Shown here in pieces: positions 1 through 7,799 of a stretch of DNA of 64,000 nucleotides. This stretch comes from Loktanella sp. D2R18 (GTDB lineage: Bacteria > Pseudomonadota > Alphaproteobacteria > Rhodobacterales > Rhodobacteraceae). The stretch covers positions 248,001 to 312,000 of the forward strand of contig NZ_QOCG01000011.1 in assembly GCF_003318235.1 (NCBI RefSeq), written 5' to 3'. Positions within the stretch are counted from its first letter, which is position 1, and each line of letters opens with the position of its first letter. The notes beneath the pieces are model-generated. The model had not been told where the DNA came from and made no database searches. It saw nothing but the letters and a program-made list of their open reading frames with translations. The translations under genes and the position numbers were made by a program.

Positions 1-671
1 GCTTTGGCGACGTAAAGCGCCTTGTCAGCTTCACTCAACATGCGTTTGGTATCCAACCCGCCGTTGGCCTGTAGCAACCCGACCGACGATGTGACATTGA
101 TAGCAGTGCCTGAATACGCCTCTTCGTGGCGTACCCCTTCACTTAGTCGCGCGCCAAGTTGTTCGGCACTGTCAGTGTCAATGTCTGCCACAAATATTGC
201 GAATTCTTCCCCCCCTAAACGTCCAACAATGTCAGTTGCGCGCACCAGGTGACGCATCCTGTCAGCCATTCCACGCAAGACTTCGTCGCCTACAGGATGG
301 CCAAAGCCGTCATTCACGTCCTTAAAGTGATCAAGGTCGAGCATAAACAGAACGCCGTTCGTCTGTTTTTCGAGGCGTGCCATAAACGCCCCGCGATTTA
401 GCAGACCTGTTAAAGAATCTGTCCGTGCCAAACGCATCGCGTCACGACGCAATCTTTCGCCACGCGCAATCAAAACAAGAGCAATCGTAACCAGCGGTGT
501 AGAGGTTGTCATAGAAATCCAAAAATGCTCTGTGAATTTATTCGATCCGCCCCCCAAAATTAGAAATTCTATTGCGATGACGACAAGGGAATCGATCACG
601 CTCCATAAGATCACCGAAATAGGCCAATGCCACCAGGCGCGTGGCATAAGTTTTGTGAGTATTTGGTCCAT
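1..671 (-). CDS. membrane-bound diguanylate cyclase (GGDEF), partial at the window edge
   Basis: The reverse strand encodes a short hydrophobic N-terminus with two likely membrane segments (about residues 14-40 and 50-65), followed by a GGDEF domain that runs off the left edge. The domain opens with the usual D-S-L-T-G-L-L-N-R motif and carries an intact GGEEF active-site loop, so it should make cyclic di-GMP from two GTP at the inner membrane. An RxxD motif (RATD) sits five residues before GGEEF, the position of the product-inhibition I-site. The chosen ATG at 671 has GGAAAA upstream; an in-frame ATG at 689 is a weaker alternative. No sensor domain beyond the membrane segments is seen. The C-terminal end lies outside the window. 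Confidence 0.88.
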   Translation of the reverse strand, partial: MDQILTKLMPRAWWHWPISVILWSVIDSLVVIAIEFLILGGGSNKFTEHFWISMTTSTPLVTIALVLIARGERLRRDAMRLARTDSLTGLLNRGAFMARLEKQTNGVLFMLDLDHFKDVNDGFGHPVGDEVLRGMADRMRHLVRATDIVGRLGGEEFAIFVADIDTDSAEQLGARLSEGVRHEEAYSGTAINVTSSVGLLQANGGLDTKRMLSEADKALYVAK

Positions 672-806
672 ACTTTTTCCAGTTTCCATGGGCACAACGA
701 ACTTCTACCTTCATTTCCCTAAGACCTACTTAAGTCGGGCTGCTGCACGTTCCAGAAATAAAGTTCCAAAATCACCCCCTAAAACGACATTTTCTCCATT
801 GAGCTA

Positions 807-835
807 TTGACCCCCTGTTTTGCGACCCTTATTGT
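807..835 (+). promoter_or_regulatory. sigma-70-type promoter of the ilvBN leader
   Basis: TTGACC (807-812) and TATTGT (830-835) are separated by 17 bases. This predicts a start near 842, about 18 bases before the leader peptide ATG. The stretch 690-806 before it shows nothing else recognisable. Confidence 0.6.
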
Positions 836-859
836 CTGATAACACGCAAAGGAAACCTA

Positions 860-907
860 ATGACCAAGGTCGTACTCATTCTAAGATACATGCGCATGGG
901 CCGGTAA
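860..907 (+). CDS. ilvBN leader peptide (15 aa, branched-chain amino acid rich)
   Basis: A 15-codon reading frame, MTKVVLILRYMRMGR, starts at an ATG preceded by the ribosome binding site AAAGGAA. Codons 4-8 are GTC GTA CTC ATT CTA, i.e. Val-Val-Leu-Ile-Leu, exactly the three end products of the pathway whose first enzyme is encoded 92 bases downstream. A strong terminator hairpin follows. This is the layout of a transcription attenuator: translation speed through the five consecutive branched-chain codons would report the charging of tRNA-Val, -Leu and -Ile. The peptide itself probably has no other function. It was recognised by eye from codon content and context, not from homology. Confidence 0.85.
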   Translation: MTKVVLILRYMRMGR

Positions 908-934
908 CGGTAAGACCATAACGATCCCATGCGC
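892..934 (+). promoter_or_regulatory. candidate 1:2 stem of the ilv attenuator
   Basis: GCGCATGGG (892-900), inside the last codons of the leader peptide, is perfectly complementary to CCCATGCGC (926-934), which abuts the terminator hairpin. A ribosome near the end of the leader would mask the first arm. The two hairpins share only base 934, so they could form side by side. The true antiterminator pairing is not obvious by eye. Confidence 0.6.
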
Positions 935-959
935 CTCCGACACTCTCGGGGGTTTTTTT
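934..959 (+). terminator. rho-independent attenuator terminator before ilvB
   Basis: The arms 934-940 and 946-952 form a 7-bp stem (one T:G pair) with a five-base loop and are followed by seven T (953-959). It ends 39 bases before the ilvB start, so it can stop transcription before the structural genes. Confidence 0.82.
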
Positions 960-998
960 GTGACTAATGATAACATCAGCGGATAGGACGCGAGAACA

Positions 999-2750
999 AT
1001 GACAAAAGCCATGACGGGCGCAAAAATGGTAGTACAGGCCTTGATCGATCAGGGTGTGGAAGTCGTCTTTGGATACCCTGGCGGTGCCGTCCTACCAATC
1101 TATGACGAGATTTTTCAGCAAAACAGCATCACCCATGTTTTGGTGCGCCACGAACAAGGGGCCGTTCATGCCGCCGAAGGGTATGCGCGTTCAACCGGCA
1201 AACCCGGCGTCGCATTGGTGACATCTGGCCCCGGCGCGACAAACGCTGTGACCGGTCTGACAGATGCGTTGCTGGACAGCATTCCCCTGATCGTTTTGAC
1301 CGGCCAAGTGCCAACATTCATGATTGGGTCAGATGCGTTCCAAGAGGCCGACACCGTCGGCATTACCCGCCCCTGCACCAAGCATAACTGGCTGATCAAA
1401 GAGACAGACAAGCTGGCCGCGACCCTGCACGAGGCATTCCATGTCGCAACATCAGGCCGCCCCGGCCCCGTGCTGATCGACATCCCCAAGGATGTTCAAT
1501 TTGCGACCGGCACCTATACCGAGGCCAAACAGGTCGAAACCCACTACAACCCGCAGGTCAAAGGCGACATCGACGCAATCACCGAATTGGTGAAAGCAAT
1601 GGAAACTGCCAAGCGCCCCGTGTTCTATACAGGCGGCGGCGTGATCAATTCCGGCCCGCAAGCCTCGCAATTACTGCGCGAATTGGTTGCAGCAACCAAC
1701 TTCCCGATCACCTCAACCTTAATGGGTTTGGGCTGCTACCCGGCGTCCGGTGATAATTGGTTGGGCATGCTGGGTATGCACGGGCTGTACGAAGCCAATA
1801 TGGCGATGCATGATTGCGACCTGATGATCAACATCGGCGCGCGATTTGACGATCGGATCACAGGCCGTCTGGATGCGTTCAGCCCCGGATCTAAAAAGGC
1901 GCATATTGATATTGATGCGTCATCAATCAACAAGGTGATCCATGTCGATATTCCGATCTTAGGCGATGTTGCGCATGTGCTTGAGGATTTGCTGAACGTG
2001 TGGAAATCCCGCGGGCGCAAAACCAACCAAGAAGGCCTGTCGAACTGGTGGGACCAGATCAACGATTGGCGCGCCGTGAAATGCCTTGATTTCACTCAAG
2101 AAGGCAAGATCATCAAGCCGCAGTACGCGCTGCAACGCCTTGAAGAACTGACGAAAAAGCACGACCGTTACATCACAACCGAGGTCGGCCAGCACCAAAT
2201 GTGGGCCGCGCAATACCTTGGGTTCGAGGATCCGAACCGTTGGATGACGTCAGGTGGTTTGGGCACAATGGGTTACGGGTTCCCCGCCTCTATCGGGGTA
2301 CAAATGGCACATCCTGACGCGTTAGTTATAAACGTGGCAGGCGAGGCATCTTGGTTGATGAACATGCAAGAATTGGGCACCGCCATGCAGTTCAATCTGC
2401 CCGTCAAACAGTTCATCTTGAACAATGAACGGCTAGGCATGGTGCGCCAGTGGCAACAATTGCTGCATGGCGAACGCTATTCATCAAGCTGGTCTGAATC
2501 GCTGCCCGATTTTGTCAAACTGGCCGAAGCCTTTGGCGCGAAGGGCATCCAATGCCACGACCCCGATACGCTGGACGATGCAATCATGGAAATGATCACA
2601 CATGATGGGCCTGTGCTGTTTGATTGCTTGGTTGAAAAGCACGAAAACTGCTTCCCGATGATTCCATCAGGTAAGGCGCATAACGAAATGCTGATGGGCG
2701 ACGCATCAACTGACGGCGCGATTTCAGGCGCTGGCGAGGCGTTGGTTTAA
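999..2750 (+). CDS. ilvB: acetolactate synthase, large catalytic subunit
   Basis: This is the thiamine diphosphate (ThDP) enzyme that joins two pyruvates, or pyruvate and 2-oxobutyrate, in the first common step of valine, leucine and isoleucine synthesis. The 583 residues match the family length. The N-terminal ThDP domain has the catalytic glutamate in V-R-H-E-Q-G-A (E52) and the G-P-G-A-T-N motif; the central FAD/dehydrogenase-like domain and C-terminal ThDP domain follow. In the latter the cofactor/Mg motif, often G-D-x-S, reads GEAS (residues 448-451), with the paired N-N about 27 residues later (475-476). The regulatory subunit gene follows. Control is likely by the attenuator upstream. 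The ATG lies after a purine-rich GGATAGGACGCGAG stretch. Confidence 0.97.
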   Translation: MTKAMTGAKMVVQALIDQGVEVVFGYPGGAVLPIYDEIFQQNSITHVLVRHEQGAVHAAEGYARSTGKPGVALVTSGPGATNAVTGLTDALLDSIPLIVLTGQVPTFMIGSDAFQEADTVGITRPCTKHNWLIKETDKLAATLHEAFHVATSGRPGPVLIDIPKDVQFATGTYTEAKQVETHYNPQVKGDIDAITELVKAMETAKRPVFYTGGGVINSGPQASQLLRELVAATNFPITSTLMGLGCYPASGDNWLGMLGMHGLYEANMAMHDCDLMINIGARFDDRITGRLDAFSPGSKKAHIDIDASSINKVIHVDIPILGDVAHVLEDLLNVWKSRGRKTNQEGLSNWWDQINDWRAVKCLDFTQEGKIIKPQYALQRLEELTKKHDRYITTEVGQHQMWAAQYLGFEDPNRWMTSGGLGTMGYGFPASIGVQMAHPDALVINVAGEASWLMNMQELGTAMQFNLPVKQFILNNERLGMVRQWQQLLHGERYSSSWSESLPDFVKLAEAFGAKGIQCHDPDTLDDAIMEMITHDGPVLFDCLVEKHENCFPMIPSGKAHNEMLMGDASTDGAISGAGEALV

Positions 2751-2786
2751 TCCTATCGCCCGGCCGATAGGCCGGGCAGCCCCCGA

Positions 2787-2803
2787 CCCTCCCCACGGGA
2801 GGG
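2787..2803 (+). other. intergenic hairpin between ilvB and ilvN
   Basis: CCCTCCC and GGGAGGG face each other across a three-base CAC loop. There is no following T run, so it is not a normal terminator. It could stabilise the ilvB message or tune expression of ilvN. Confidence 0.45.
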
Positions 2804-2875
2804 GGCTTCACCCCCACCCAGGGTCAGGGGCCGCCCTTTGCGCCTGATCTCGATGAATAAAACAAGGCACATCAC

Positions 2876-3439
2876 ATGTCCGCACTAAAAATCAAAAAAG
2901 GCGCAACGAGCCACTCTGCCTATAACCTACGGCCCAACTATTCCGACACTGTTGAGCGGCACACGCTGGCGGTTTTGGTTGAAAACGAACCGGGCGTTTT
3001 GGCCCGCGTGATCGGGCTGTTTTCCGGGCGCGGCTATAACATCGACAGCCTGACCGTGGCCGAGGTCGATCACCTTGGGCATCGCTCGCGCATCACAATT
3101 GTGACCAACGGTACGCCGCAGATCATCGAACAGATCAAAGCACAATTGGGCCGCATCGTGGATGTGCATAAGGTCAATGACCTGACCGTTGAAGGGTCAT
3201 CAGTGGAACGCGAACTCGCGCTGTTCAAAGTGTCCGGCAAGGGTGAAAACCGCATTGAAGCGGTCCGTTTGGCAGATATTTTTCGGGCCAATGTTGTCGA
3301 TAGCACATTGGAATCATTTGTGTTTGAAATCACCGGCACGCCCGAAAAAATCGATGCTTTTGCGGAACTGATGCGCCCACTTGGCTTGCAAGAAATTGCG
3401 CGCACGGGTGTCGCGGCGCTATCGCGCGGGGCTGTCTGA
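2876..3439 (+). CDS. ilvN: acetolactate synthase, small regulatory subunit
   Basis: The 187-residue protein has an ACT domain at about residues 30-105, including the E-N-E-P-G-V-L-A-R-V motif typical of valine-binding ACT domains, and a C-terminal ALS-associated domain to the end. Established role: it binds the large subunit, raises its activity and confers feedback inhibition by valine. It begins about 125 bases after ilvB and is followed at once by a strong hairpin at 3446-3473, so ilvBN form a two-gene operon. The first 25 residues, before the ACT domain, are a basic extension common in alphaproteobacterial versions. Confidence 0.96.
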   Translation: MSALKIKKGATSHSAYNLRPNYSDTVERHTLAVLVENEPGVLARVIGLFSGRGYNIDSLTVAEVDHLGHRSRITIVTNGTPQIIEQIKAQLGRIVDVHKVNDLTVEGSSVERELALFKVSGKGENRIEAVRLADIFRANVVDSTLESFVFEITGTPEKIDAFAELMRPLGLQEIARTGVAALSRGAV

Positions 3440-3445
3440 AAAAAC

Positions 3446-3473
3446 GCGCCGGGTCAGCCCCCTGACCCGGCGC
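3446..3473. terminator. bidirectional terminator between ilvN and the convergent EF-hand gene
   Basis: A perfect 12-bp stem (3446-3457 with 3462-3473) has a four-base loop. Six A residues (3439-3444) precede it, giving a T run when read on the minus strand. It should end the minus-strand EF-hand transcript and probably also the ilvBN message. Confidence 0.8.
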
Positions 3474-3479
3474 AATTGC

Positions 3480-3722
3480 TTAGCTAGGCAGAAGACCTGC
3501 TTCTTGGCCCGCTGCGATTTCTGCGGCGTCAAGGAGCCCATCACCAGACGCATCCAATGCAATGAATTCGTCATCCGTGATATCCGGAAGCACGGCCGCT
3601 AATTCAGCATAGCTATACATGCCGTCACCGTTGACATCGATCGCGGCATCCTGTGCGAACGCGGGAACGGCAAGCGCAATTGCAAACGCAGTTTGTGCCA
3701 CCAGTGTTTTCTTGATCGTCAT
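3480..3722 (-). CDS. secreted EF-hand miniprotein, paralogue 1
   Basis: An 80-residue protein with a signal peptide (cleavage likely after A-F-A, near residue 23) followed by two EF-hand calcium loops: D-V-N-G-D-G-M-Y-S-Y-A-E and D-A-S-G-D-G-L-L-D-A-A-E. Both have acidic or Asn ligands at loop positions 1, 3 and 5 and Glu at position 12, so both look able to bind Ca2+. The mature protein is about 57 residues, essentially one EF-hand pair, exported to the periplasm or outside. The start has AAGGAG 7 bases upstream. A paralogue lies 373 bases away on the same strand. The biological role is unknown; calcium buffering or sensing is inference. Confidence 0.85.
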   Translation of the reverse strand: MTIKKTLVAQTAFAIALAVPAFAQDAAIDVNGDGMYSYAELAAVLPDITDDEFIALDASGDGLLDAAEIAAGQEAGLLPS

Positions 3723-4095
3723 TTTAGTTCTCCTTCATGGATATTTAGAAGGCGATGTTGCCTTCACCAGAAGGCATGAACCCCACGATTGCGCGGGACC
3801 AGATCAAACAGATTAGCTGCGAAAACCAGCATATAAATGCCATTTTTAGAAACAATGGATGCAAAAATACGCCCAAAAATACCAAATGGAAACAGTAAGC
3901 CAAACACCACCACCCTCACCTAGCAAATCTGGCGAGGTAACGCCGTCACGCGCAAATCCCGAAATTGTGAATGCCGTATCTGTTGAAAACCGAACAAATA
4001 AATCCGCGGCCTGCCTAAACTATGCCGCGGCTACTTCTCAAGATTCATATTGTCGGTGACCGGGCCGCGTTCGCGCAGCCCAAGCCGATTGCGGA
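3723..4095. other. 373-base gap between the two EF-hand genes
   Basis: No convincing gene is seen. It should hold the promoter of the minus-strand EF-hand gene, near a small hairpin GAAGGC/GCCTTC (3748-3753 with 3760-3765). It also holds an inverted repeat CCGCGGC/GCCGCGG (4004-4010 with 4024-4030) that may end transcription of the second EF-hand gene. It is richer in A+T than its surroundings. Confidence 0.5.
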
Positions 4096-4347
4096 CTAGC
4101 CCGGCAAAAGCCCTGCTGATTGCCCATTGGCGATCTCAGATGCGTTCAGCAGGCCGTCGCCGGACGTATCAAGCACCTCGAAGGTGGCGTCGGTCAAATT
4201 AGGAAGCACCGCTGTCAGCTCGGGATAGCTATACATCCCGTCGCCATTGATATCGATATTTGGGTCTTGGGCGAGTGCCGGTGATGCAAAAAGGGCCAAT
4301 AAAACGGTGGCTGGTTTGAGAGGTGATGTCGCGCGCTTCATCTTCAA
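4096..4347 (-). CDS. secreted EF-hand miniprotein, paralogue 2
   Basis: An 83-residue protein with a signal peptide (cleavage likely after A-L-A, near residue 26) and two EF-hand loops, D-I-N-G-D-G-M-Y-S-Y-P-E and D-T-S-G-D-G-L-L-N-A-S-E. It aligns end to end with the neighbour at 3480-3722, sharing for example the D-x-N-G-D-G-M-Y-S-Y core and the C-terminal A-G-L-L-P tail. The two therefore arose by duplication. Ca2+ ligands are conserved in both loops. The ATG is preceded by GGAG at a good distance. The two copies are separated by an AT-rich gap, so each probably has its own promoter. Function unknown beyond probable calcium binding outside the cytoplasm. Confidence 0.83.
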   Translation of the reverse strand: MKMKRATSPLKPATVLLALFASPALAQDPNIDINGDGMYSYPELTAVLPNLTDATFEVLDTSGDGLLNASEIANGQSAGLLPG

Positions 4348-4547
4348 TCTCCGTTACGAATAAATGCTAATTTTCTTTTCTTGGCTACCATATGGGAAGC
4401 CCTGCCCCGACTTACCATCTTTGCAACAGAAACAAAGTAAAAAACCTGTCACCGGCGGGCCCTGCGGTACCAAAAGATCACAATCGCCCCCTTGCCCCTG
4501 CCCGGCTAAAACGACAATCTGCCCGTGAAACGAAATCAGGAATTCAC

Positions 4548-5489
4548 ATGGCACCGCGTAAAATCATCATCGACACAGACCCCGGCCAAGACGATGCGGT
4601 GGCCATCCTTTTGGCGCTTGCATCGCCCGAAGATATTGATCTGCTTGGGATTACAGCCGTTGCGGGCAATGTTCCGCTCGCGCTCACCGAAAAGAATGCG
4701 CGCATTGTCTGTGAACTTGCGGGAAAACCCGACACCTTGGTCTTTCCGGGATGTGACGCACCGATGCACCGTAAATTGGTCACTGCCGAACATGTACACG
4801 GCAAGACCGGCCTCGACGGCCCGCAGATGGACGATCCGAAAATGCCGCTGCAACCGCAGCATGGCGTTGATTACATTATCGACACCCTGCGTAATGAGCC
4901 CGCAGGCACGGTCACGATCTGCCCCATTGGACCGCTCACCAATATCGCGACCGCCTTTGAAAAGGCGCCCGACATCATCCCGCGCATCCAAGAGATCGTG
5001 CTGATGGGCGGCGGTTGCTTCGAAGGCGGCAACATCACTCCAGCCGCCGAATTTAACATCTACGTTGATCCCGAAGCTGCCAAAATTGTGTTTGAATCCG
5101 GTGTGCCGCTGGTCGTGATGCCCTTGGACGTAACGCATAAGGCGCTCACCACCAAAGCCCGCATCGACGCGTTTCGCGCGATGGGCACCAAGGTCGGGGA
5201 TATGGTTGCGGCTTGGACCGATTTCTTTGAACGGTTTGATATGGAAAAATATGGATCAGAGGGCGCGCCACTGCACGACCCATGCACGATTGCCTATTTG
5301 ATCGATCCCAAATTGTTTACGGGCCGCCATATCAATGTTGAGATCGAAACAGAATCTGAACTGACCCTTGGCATGACCGTCGTGGATTGGTGGCGGGTCA
5401 CGGACCGTACGCCCAATGCGCTGTTCATCGGTGACTTGGACGCCGAAGGTTTCTATGCGCTGCTGGCAGATCGGATTGCACGCTTGTGA
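4548..5489 (+). CDS. inosine-uridine preferring nucleoside hydrolase
   Basis: A 313-residue enzyme of the IUNH family that cleaves ribonucleosides to base plus ribose for salvage. The N-terminal calcium/ribose-binding motif D-T-D-P-G-Q-D-D is at residues 9-16. Family features further on include the G-P-L-T-N segment, V-L-M-G-G and the E-F-N-I-Y-V-D-P-E-A-A motif. No signal peptide is present, so it is cytoplasmic. The ATG at 4548 was chosen because it has AGGA at a good distance and begins just before the conserved motif; the reading frame is open further upstream but without recognisable sequence. It overlaps the next gene by four bases (GTGA), indicating translational coupling. Exact substrate range cannot be read from sequence. 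Confidence 0.93.
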   Translation: MAPRKIIIDTDPGQDDAVAILLALASPEDIDLLGITAVAGNVPLALTEKNARIVCELAGKPDTLVFPGCDAPMHRKLVTAEHVHGKTGLDGPQMDDPKMPLQPQHGVDYIIDTLRNEPAGTVTICPIGPLTNIATAFEKAPDIIPRIQEIVLMGGGCFEGGNITPAAEFNIYVDPEAAKIVFESGVPLVVMPLDVTHKALTTKARIDAFRAMGTKVGDMVAAWTDFFERFDMEKYGSEGAPLHDPCTIAYLIDPKLFTGRHINVEIETESELTLGMTVVDWWRVTDRTPNALFIGDLDAEGFYALLADRIARL

Positions 5490-6886
5490 AAATCCCGTTT
5501 GATAACAGCTATGTAAAGCTACCCGCGCAGCTTTATGTGGCAACGCCACCAACCCCTGTACCTGCGCCCGCGCTGATCAGCTATAATCAAGCCTTGGCGG
5601 ATGATCTAGAAATTCAAGGCACGCCTGATCTGGCGGTTTTTGCAGGCAATGCGATCCCCGAAGGGGCCGCGCCGATTGCGCAGGCCTATGCCGGGCATCA
5701 GTTCGGCCAATGGAACCCGCAATTGGGCGATGGCCGCGCGGTGCTATTGGGCGAAGTGATAGATCATTCAGGCACCCGCCGCGATATCCAGCTCAAAGGC
5801 GCAGGGCAAACCCCGTTTTCGCGCCGTGGCGATGGGCGTGCATGGCTTGGGCCAGTGCTGCGCGAATATCTGATATCAGAGGCGATGCATGCATTGGGTG
5901 TGCCAACCACCCGCGCTTTGGCCGCTGTGACGACGGGCCAAGACATCGCGCGCGAAACCCTGCTGCCGGGCGCGGTCTTAACCCGTGTCGCACAAAGCCA
6001 TATCCGGGTCGGAACCTTTCAATATTTCGCGGCGCGCCAAGACCTAGTGGCGCTGCGCGCGCTGACCGATCATGTGATCGCACGCCATTACCCGACAGCC
6101 GCGGACCCCGCGGCGCTGTTAGATCAGGTGATCACACGCTATGCACAGTTGATTGCGCAATGGATGGGGTTTGGGTTTATTCACGGCGTGATGAACACCG
6201 ACAATGTGTCCATCGCAGGCGAGACGATTGATTACGGCCCCTGTGCTTTTATGGATGGGTATCATCCGTCCCAAGTGTTCAGTGCGATTGACCGCCAAGG
6301 CCGCTATGCCTATGCGAACCAGCCGCAGATTGGCGCGTGGAACATGGCACAATTCGCCACATCGCTGATCCCACTCATGCCTGACCAAGACGCCGCAATT
6401 GAACAGTTCACGACCGCAGTAAACCGGTTTGGCGACATCTATCTTGCAGCATGGCGCGCCGTGTTCGCCGCGAAAATCGGGATCATCGACCCAACACCAG
6501 AAGACACTGAGCTGATCCAAACCTTGCTTGATCTTATGGCCACTGAACGCGCCGATTTCACGGCTGTTTTCGCGCATCTTGGCACCGATACCGCCCGCGA
6601 CCAGTTTATTGACCGGGCAGCGTTTGACGCCTGGGCAATAGACTGGAAAGCGCGCAGGTCGAATGATTTTGCGGCGATCATGGCGGCGGCCAATCCAAAA
6701 ACTATTCCGCGCAATCATCAGGTTGAAGCTGTGATCCAAGCCGGTGTTGCGGGTGATTTTGCGCCATTTCATGCGATGCTTGATGCGGTCGCGCAGCCCT
6801 TTGCGCCGCTGACCGACACAACCGCCCGCTATGCAACGCCGCCAACATCGGCAGAGCAAGTCACCCGGACGTTTTGCGGGACTTAG
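5486..6886 (+). CDS. selO: protein adenylyltransferase SelO (YdiU family)
   Basis: A 466-residue pseudokinase-fold enzyme. Members of this family transfer AMP from ATP to Ser, Thr or Tyr of protein targets and are linked to redox stress. Visible motifs are Y-A-G-H-Q-F-G (68-74), G-D-G-R-A (81-85), the nucleotide-binding lysine region I-Q-L-K-G-A-G (K104), F-S-R-R-G-D-G-R-A (111-119), the M-N-T-D-N metal/catalytic segment ending at N240, and D249 in I-D-Y-G-P. The protein ends F-C-G-T, the usual family C-terminus, so it is complete. The start is a GTG overlapping the nucleoside hydrolase stop; no better start exists nearby. It converges on the next gene, with a 26-base overlap of the two 3' ends. 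Confidence 0.94.
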   Translation: MKIPFDNSYVKLPAQLYVATPPTPVPAPALISYNQALADDLEIQGTPDLAVFAGNAIPEGAAPIAQAYAGHQFGQWNPQLGDGRAVLLGEVIDHSGTRRDIQLKGAGQTPFSRRGDGRAWLGPVLREYLISEAMHALGVPTTRALAAVTTGQDIARETLLPGAVLTRVAQSHIRVGTFQYFAARQDLVALRALTDHVIARHYPTAADPAALLDQVITRYAQLIAQWMGFGFIHGVMNTDNVSIAGETIDYGPCAFMDGYHPSQVFSAIDRQGRYAYANQPQIGAWNMAQFATSLIPLMPDQDAAIEQFTTAVNRFGDIYLAAWRAVFAAKIGIIDPTPEDTELIQTLLDLMATERADFTAVFAHLGTDTARDQFIDRAAFDAWAIDWKARRSNDFAAIMAAANPKTIPRNHQVEAVIQAGVAGDFAPFHAMLDAVAQPFAPLTDTTARYATPPTSAEQVTRTFCGT

Positions 6887-7760
6887 CCGGGCGGTTGATC
6901 AATACGATTCCAATCGCCACCAGCAACAATGCCCCAATCAGATCGAATCCAACCTGTTCGTCCAACAAGAGCCAGCCTAAACCGACGCTGAGCACAGGCG
7001 ACAAAAAGCTAAACGACGCAACCCCAGAGGCCGGATAGACCGACAAAAGCCACAGCCAGAACACAAAGCCTGCGCTGACCACGATCACGATTTGGAAAAG
7101 CAGCCCCGCGATATGGATCGGCCCAATATCGCGGATAAACGGGCCAAAGAAGAAGGCGGCGATCAGCAAGATGGGTGCGGAAACAAGAACTTGCCAGTAA
7201 AGCTGCATTTCAGGGCGCACCCGCGCAAGCGGCGATGCTTTGGCCATCATCGCGGTCACAGACCAAGACAGCGCACCGCCCAAGGCAGCGATGTCGCCCC
7301 AGATGCTTGCCTCGCCCGCACCGCGGTTGAGCATCGCCCAAGCGACACCCGCCATCGCGAACACCAGCCCAACGGCCTTGAGCGCGGTGATCTTATCATT
7401 GGGCATCACAAAATGCGCGATAATCGCAAGCCAAACAGGCATCGAGTAAAAGATTACGGCAGAACGCCCCACGGTGGTCAGATCAAGCGCCACAAATAAG
7501 CAAAGGAACTGAATCCCAAAGAAAACCCCTGTGATAAAACCGGCCATGCGTGTGTCCGGCTCAAAGCGGATCGGAATCCCGCGCCAGCGCAAATAGGCCC
7601 ACAGGCACACCACCGCACCAGCAGACCGCAAGCCTGCAAAAAACACGGGCTGTAACCCACCATTGGTGACTTTGATTACCACCTGATTGAATGCCAAAAA
7701 CAGCGCAAACCCGGTCAGCGCAACCGCGCCAAATGTATCGATCTGAGATTTTCGTTCCAT
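6861..7760 (-). CDS. EamA-family (DMT superfamily) permease
   Basis: A 299-residue, very hydrophobic protein with about ten membrane segments arranged as two tandem EamA repeats, the standard architecture of drug/metabolite transporters in the inner membrane. Substrates in this family are diverse (amino acids, nucleotide sugars, drugs) and cannot be inferred here. The C-terminus is basic (R-P-A-K-S-R-K-T). The ATG lies directly downstream of a GGCACC/GGTGCC hairpin (7764-7782) and has no obvious Shine-Dalgarno, so initiation may be weak or regulated. Its 3' end overlaps the convergent selO gene. It follows the DUF3179 gene by 39 bases on the same strand and may be co-transcribed with it. Confidence 0.9.
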   Translation of the reverse strand: MERKSQIDTFGAVALTGFALFLAFNQVVIKVTNGGLQPVFFAGLRSAGAVVCLWAYLRWRGIPIRFEPDTRMAGFITGVFFGIQFLCLFVALDLTTVGRSAVIFYSMPVWLAIIAHFVMPNDKITALKAVGLVFAMAGVAWAMLNRGAGEASIWGDIAALGGALSWSVTAMMAKASPLARVRPEMQLYWQVLVSAPILLIAAFFFGPFIRDIGPIHIAGLLFQIVIVVSAGFVFWLWLLSVYPASGVASFSFLSPVLSVGLGWLLLDEQVGFDLIGALLLVAIGIVLINRPAKSRKTSG

Positions 7761-7799
7761 GGCGGCACCCTTTGCCGGTGCCCCTGTAAAGTCAAGGTG

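Noticed and set aside
532..810. 92-codon plus-strand frame near the diguanylate cyclase start
   Set aside because: It overlaps the start of the minus-strand GGDEF gene and its upstream region, has no ribosome site and no recognisable composition.
3859..4059. 66-codon frame between the two EF-hand genes
   Set aside because: Low-complexity, no conserved motif, no good ribosome site.
6119..6859. 246-codon minus-strand frame opposite selO
   Set aside because: selO has clear family motifs throughout; the antisense frame has none.
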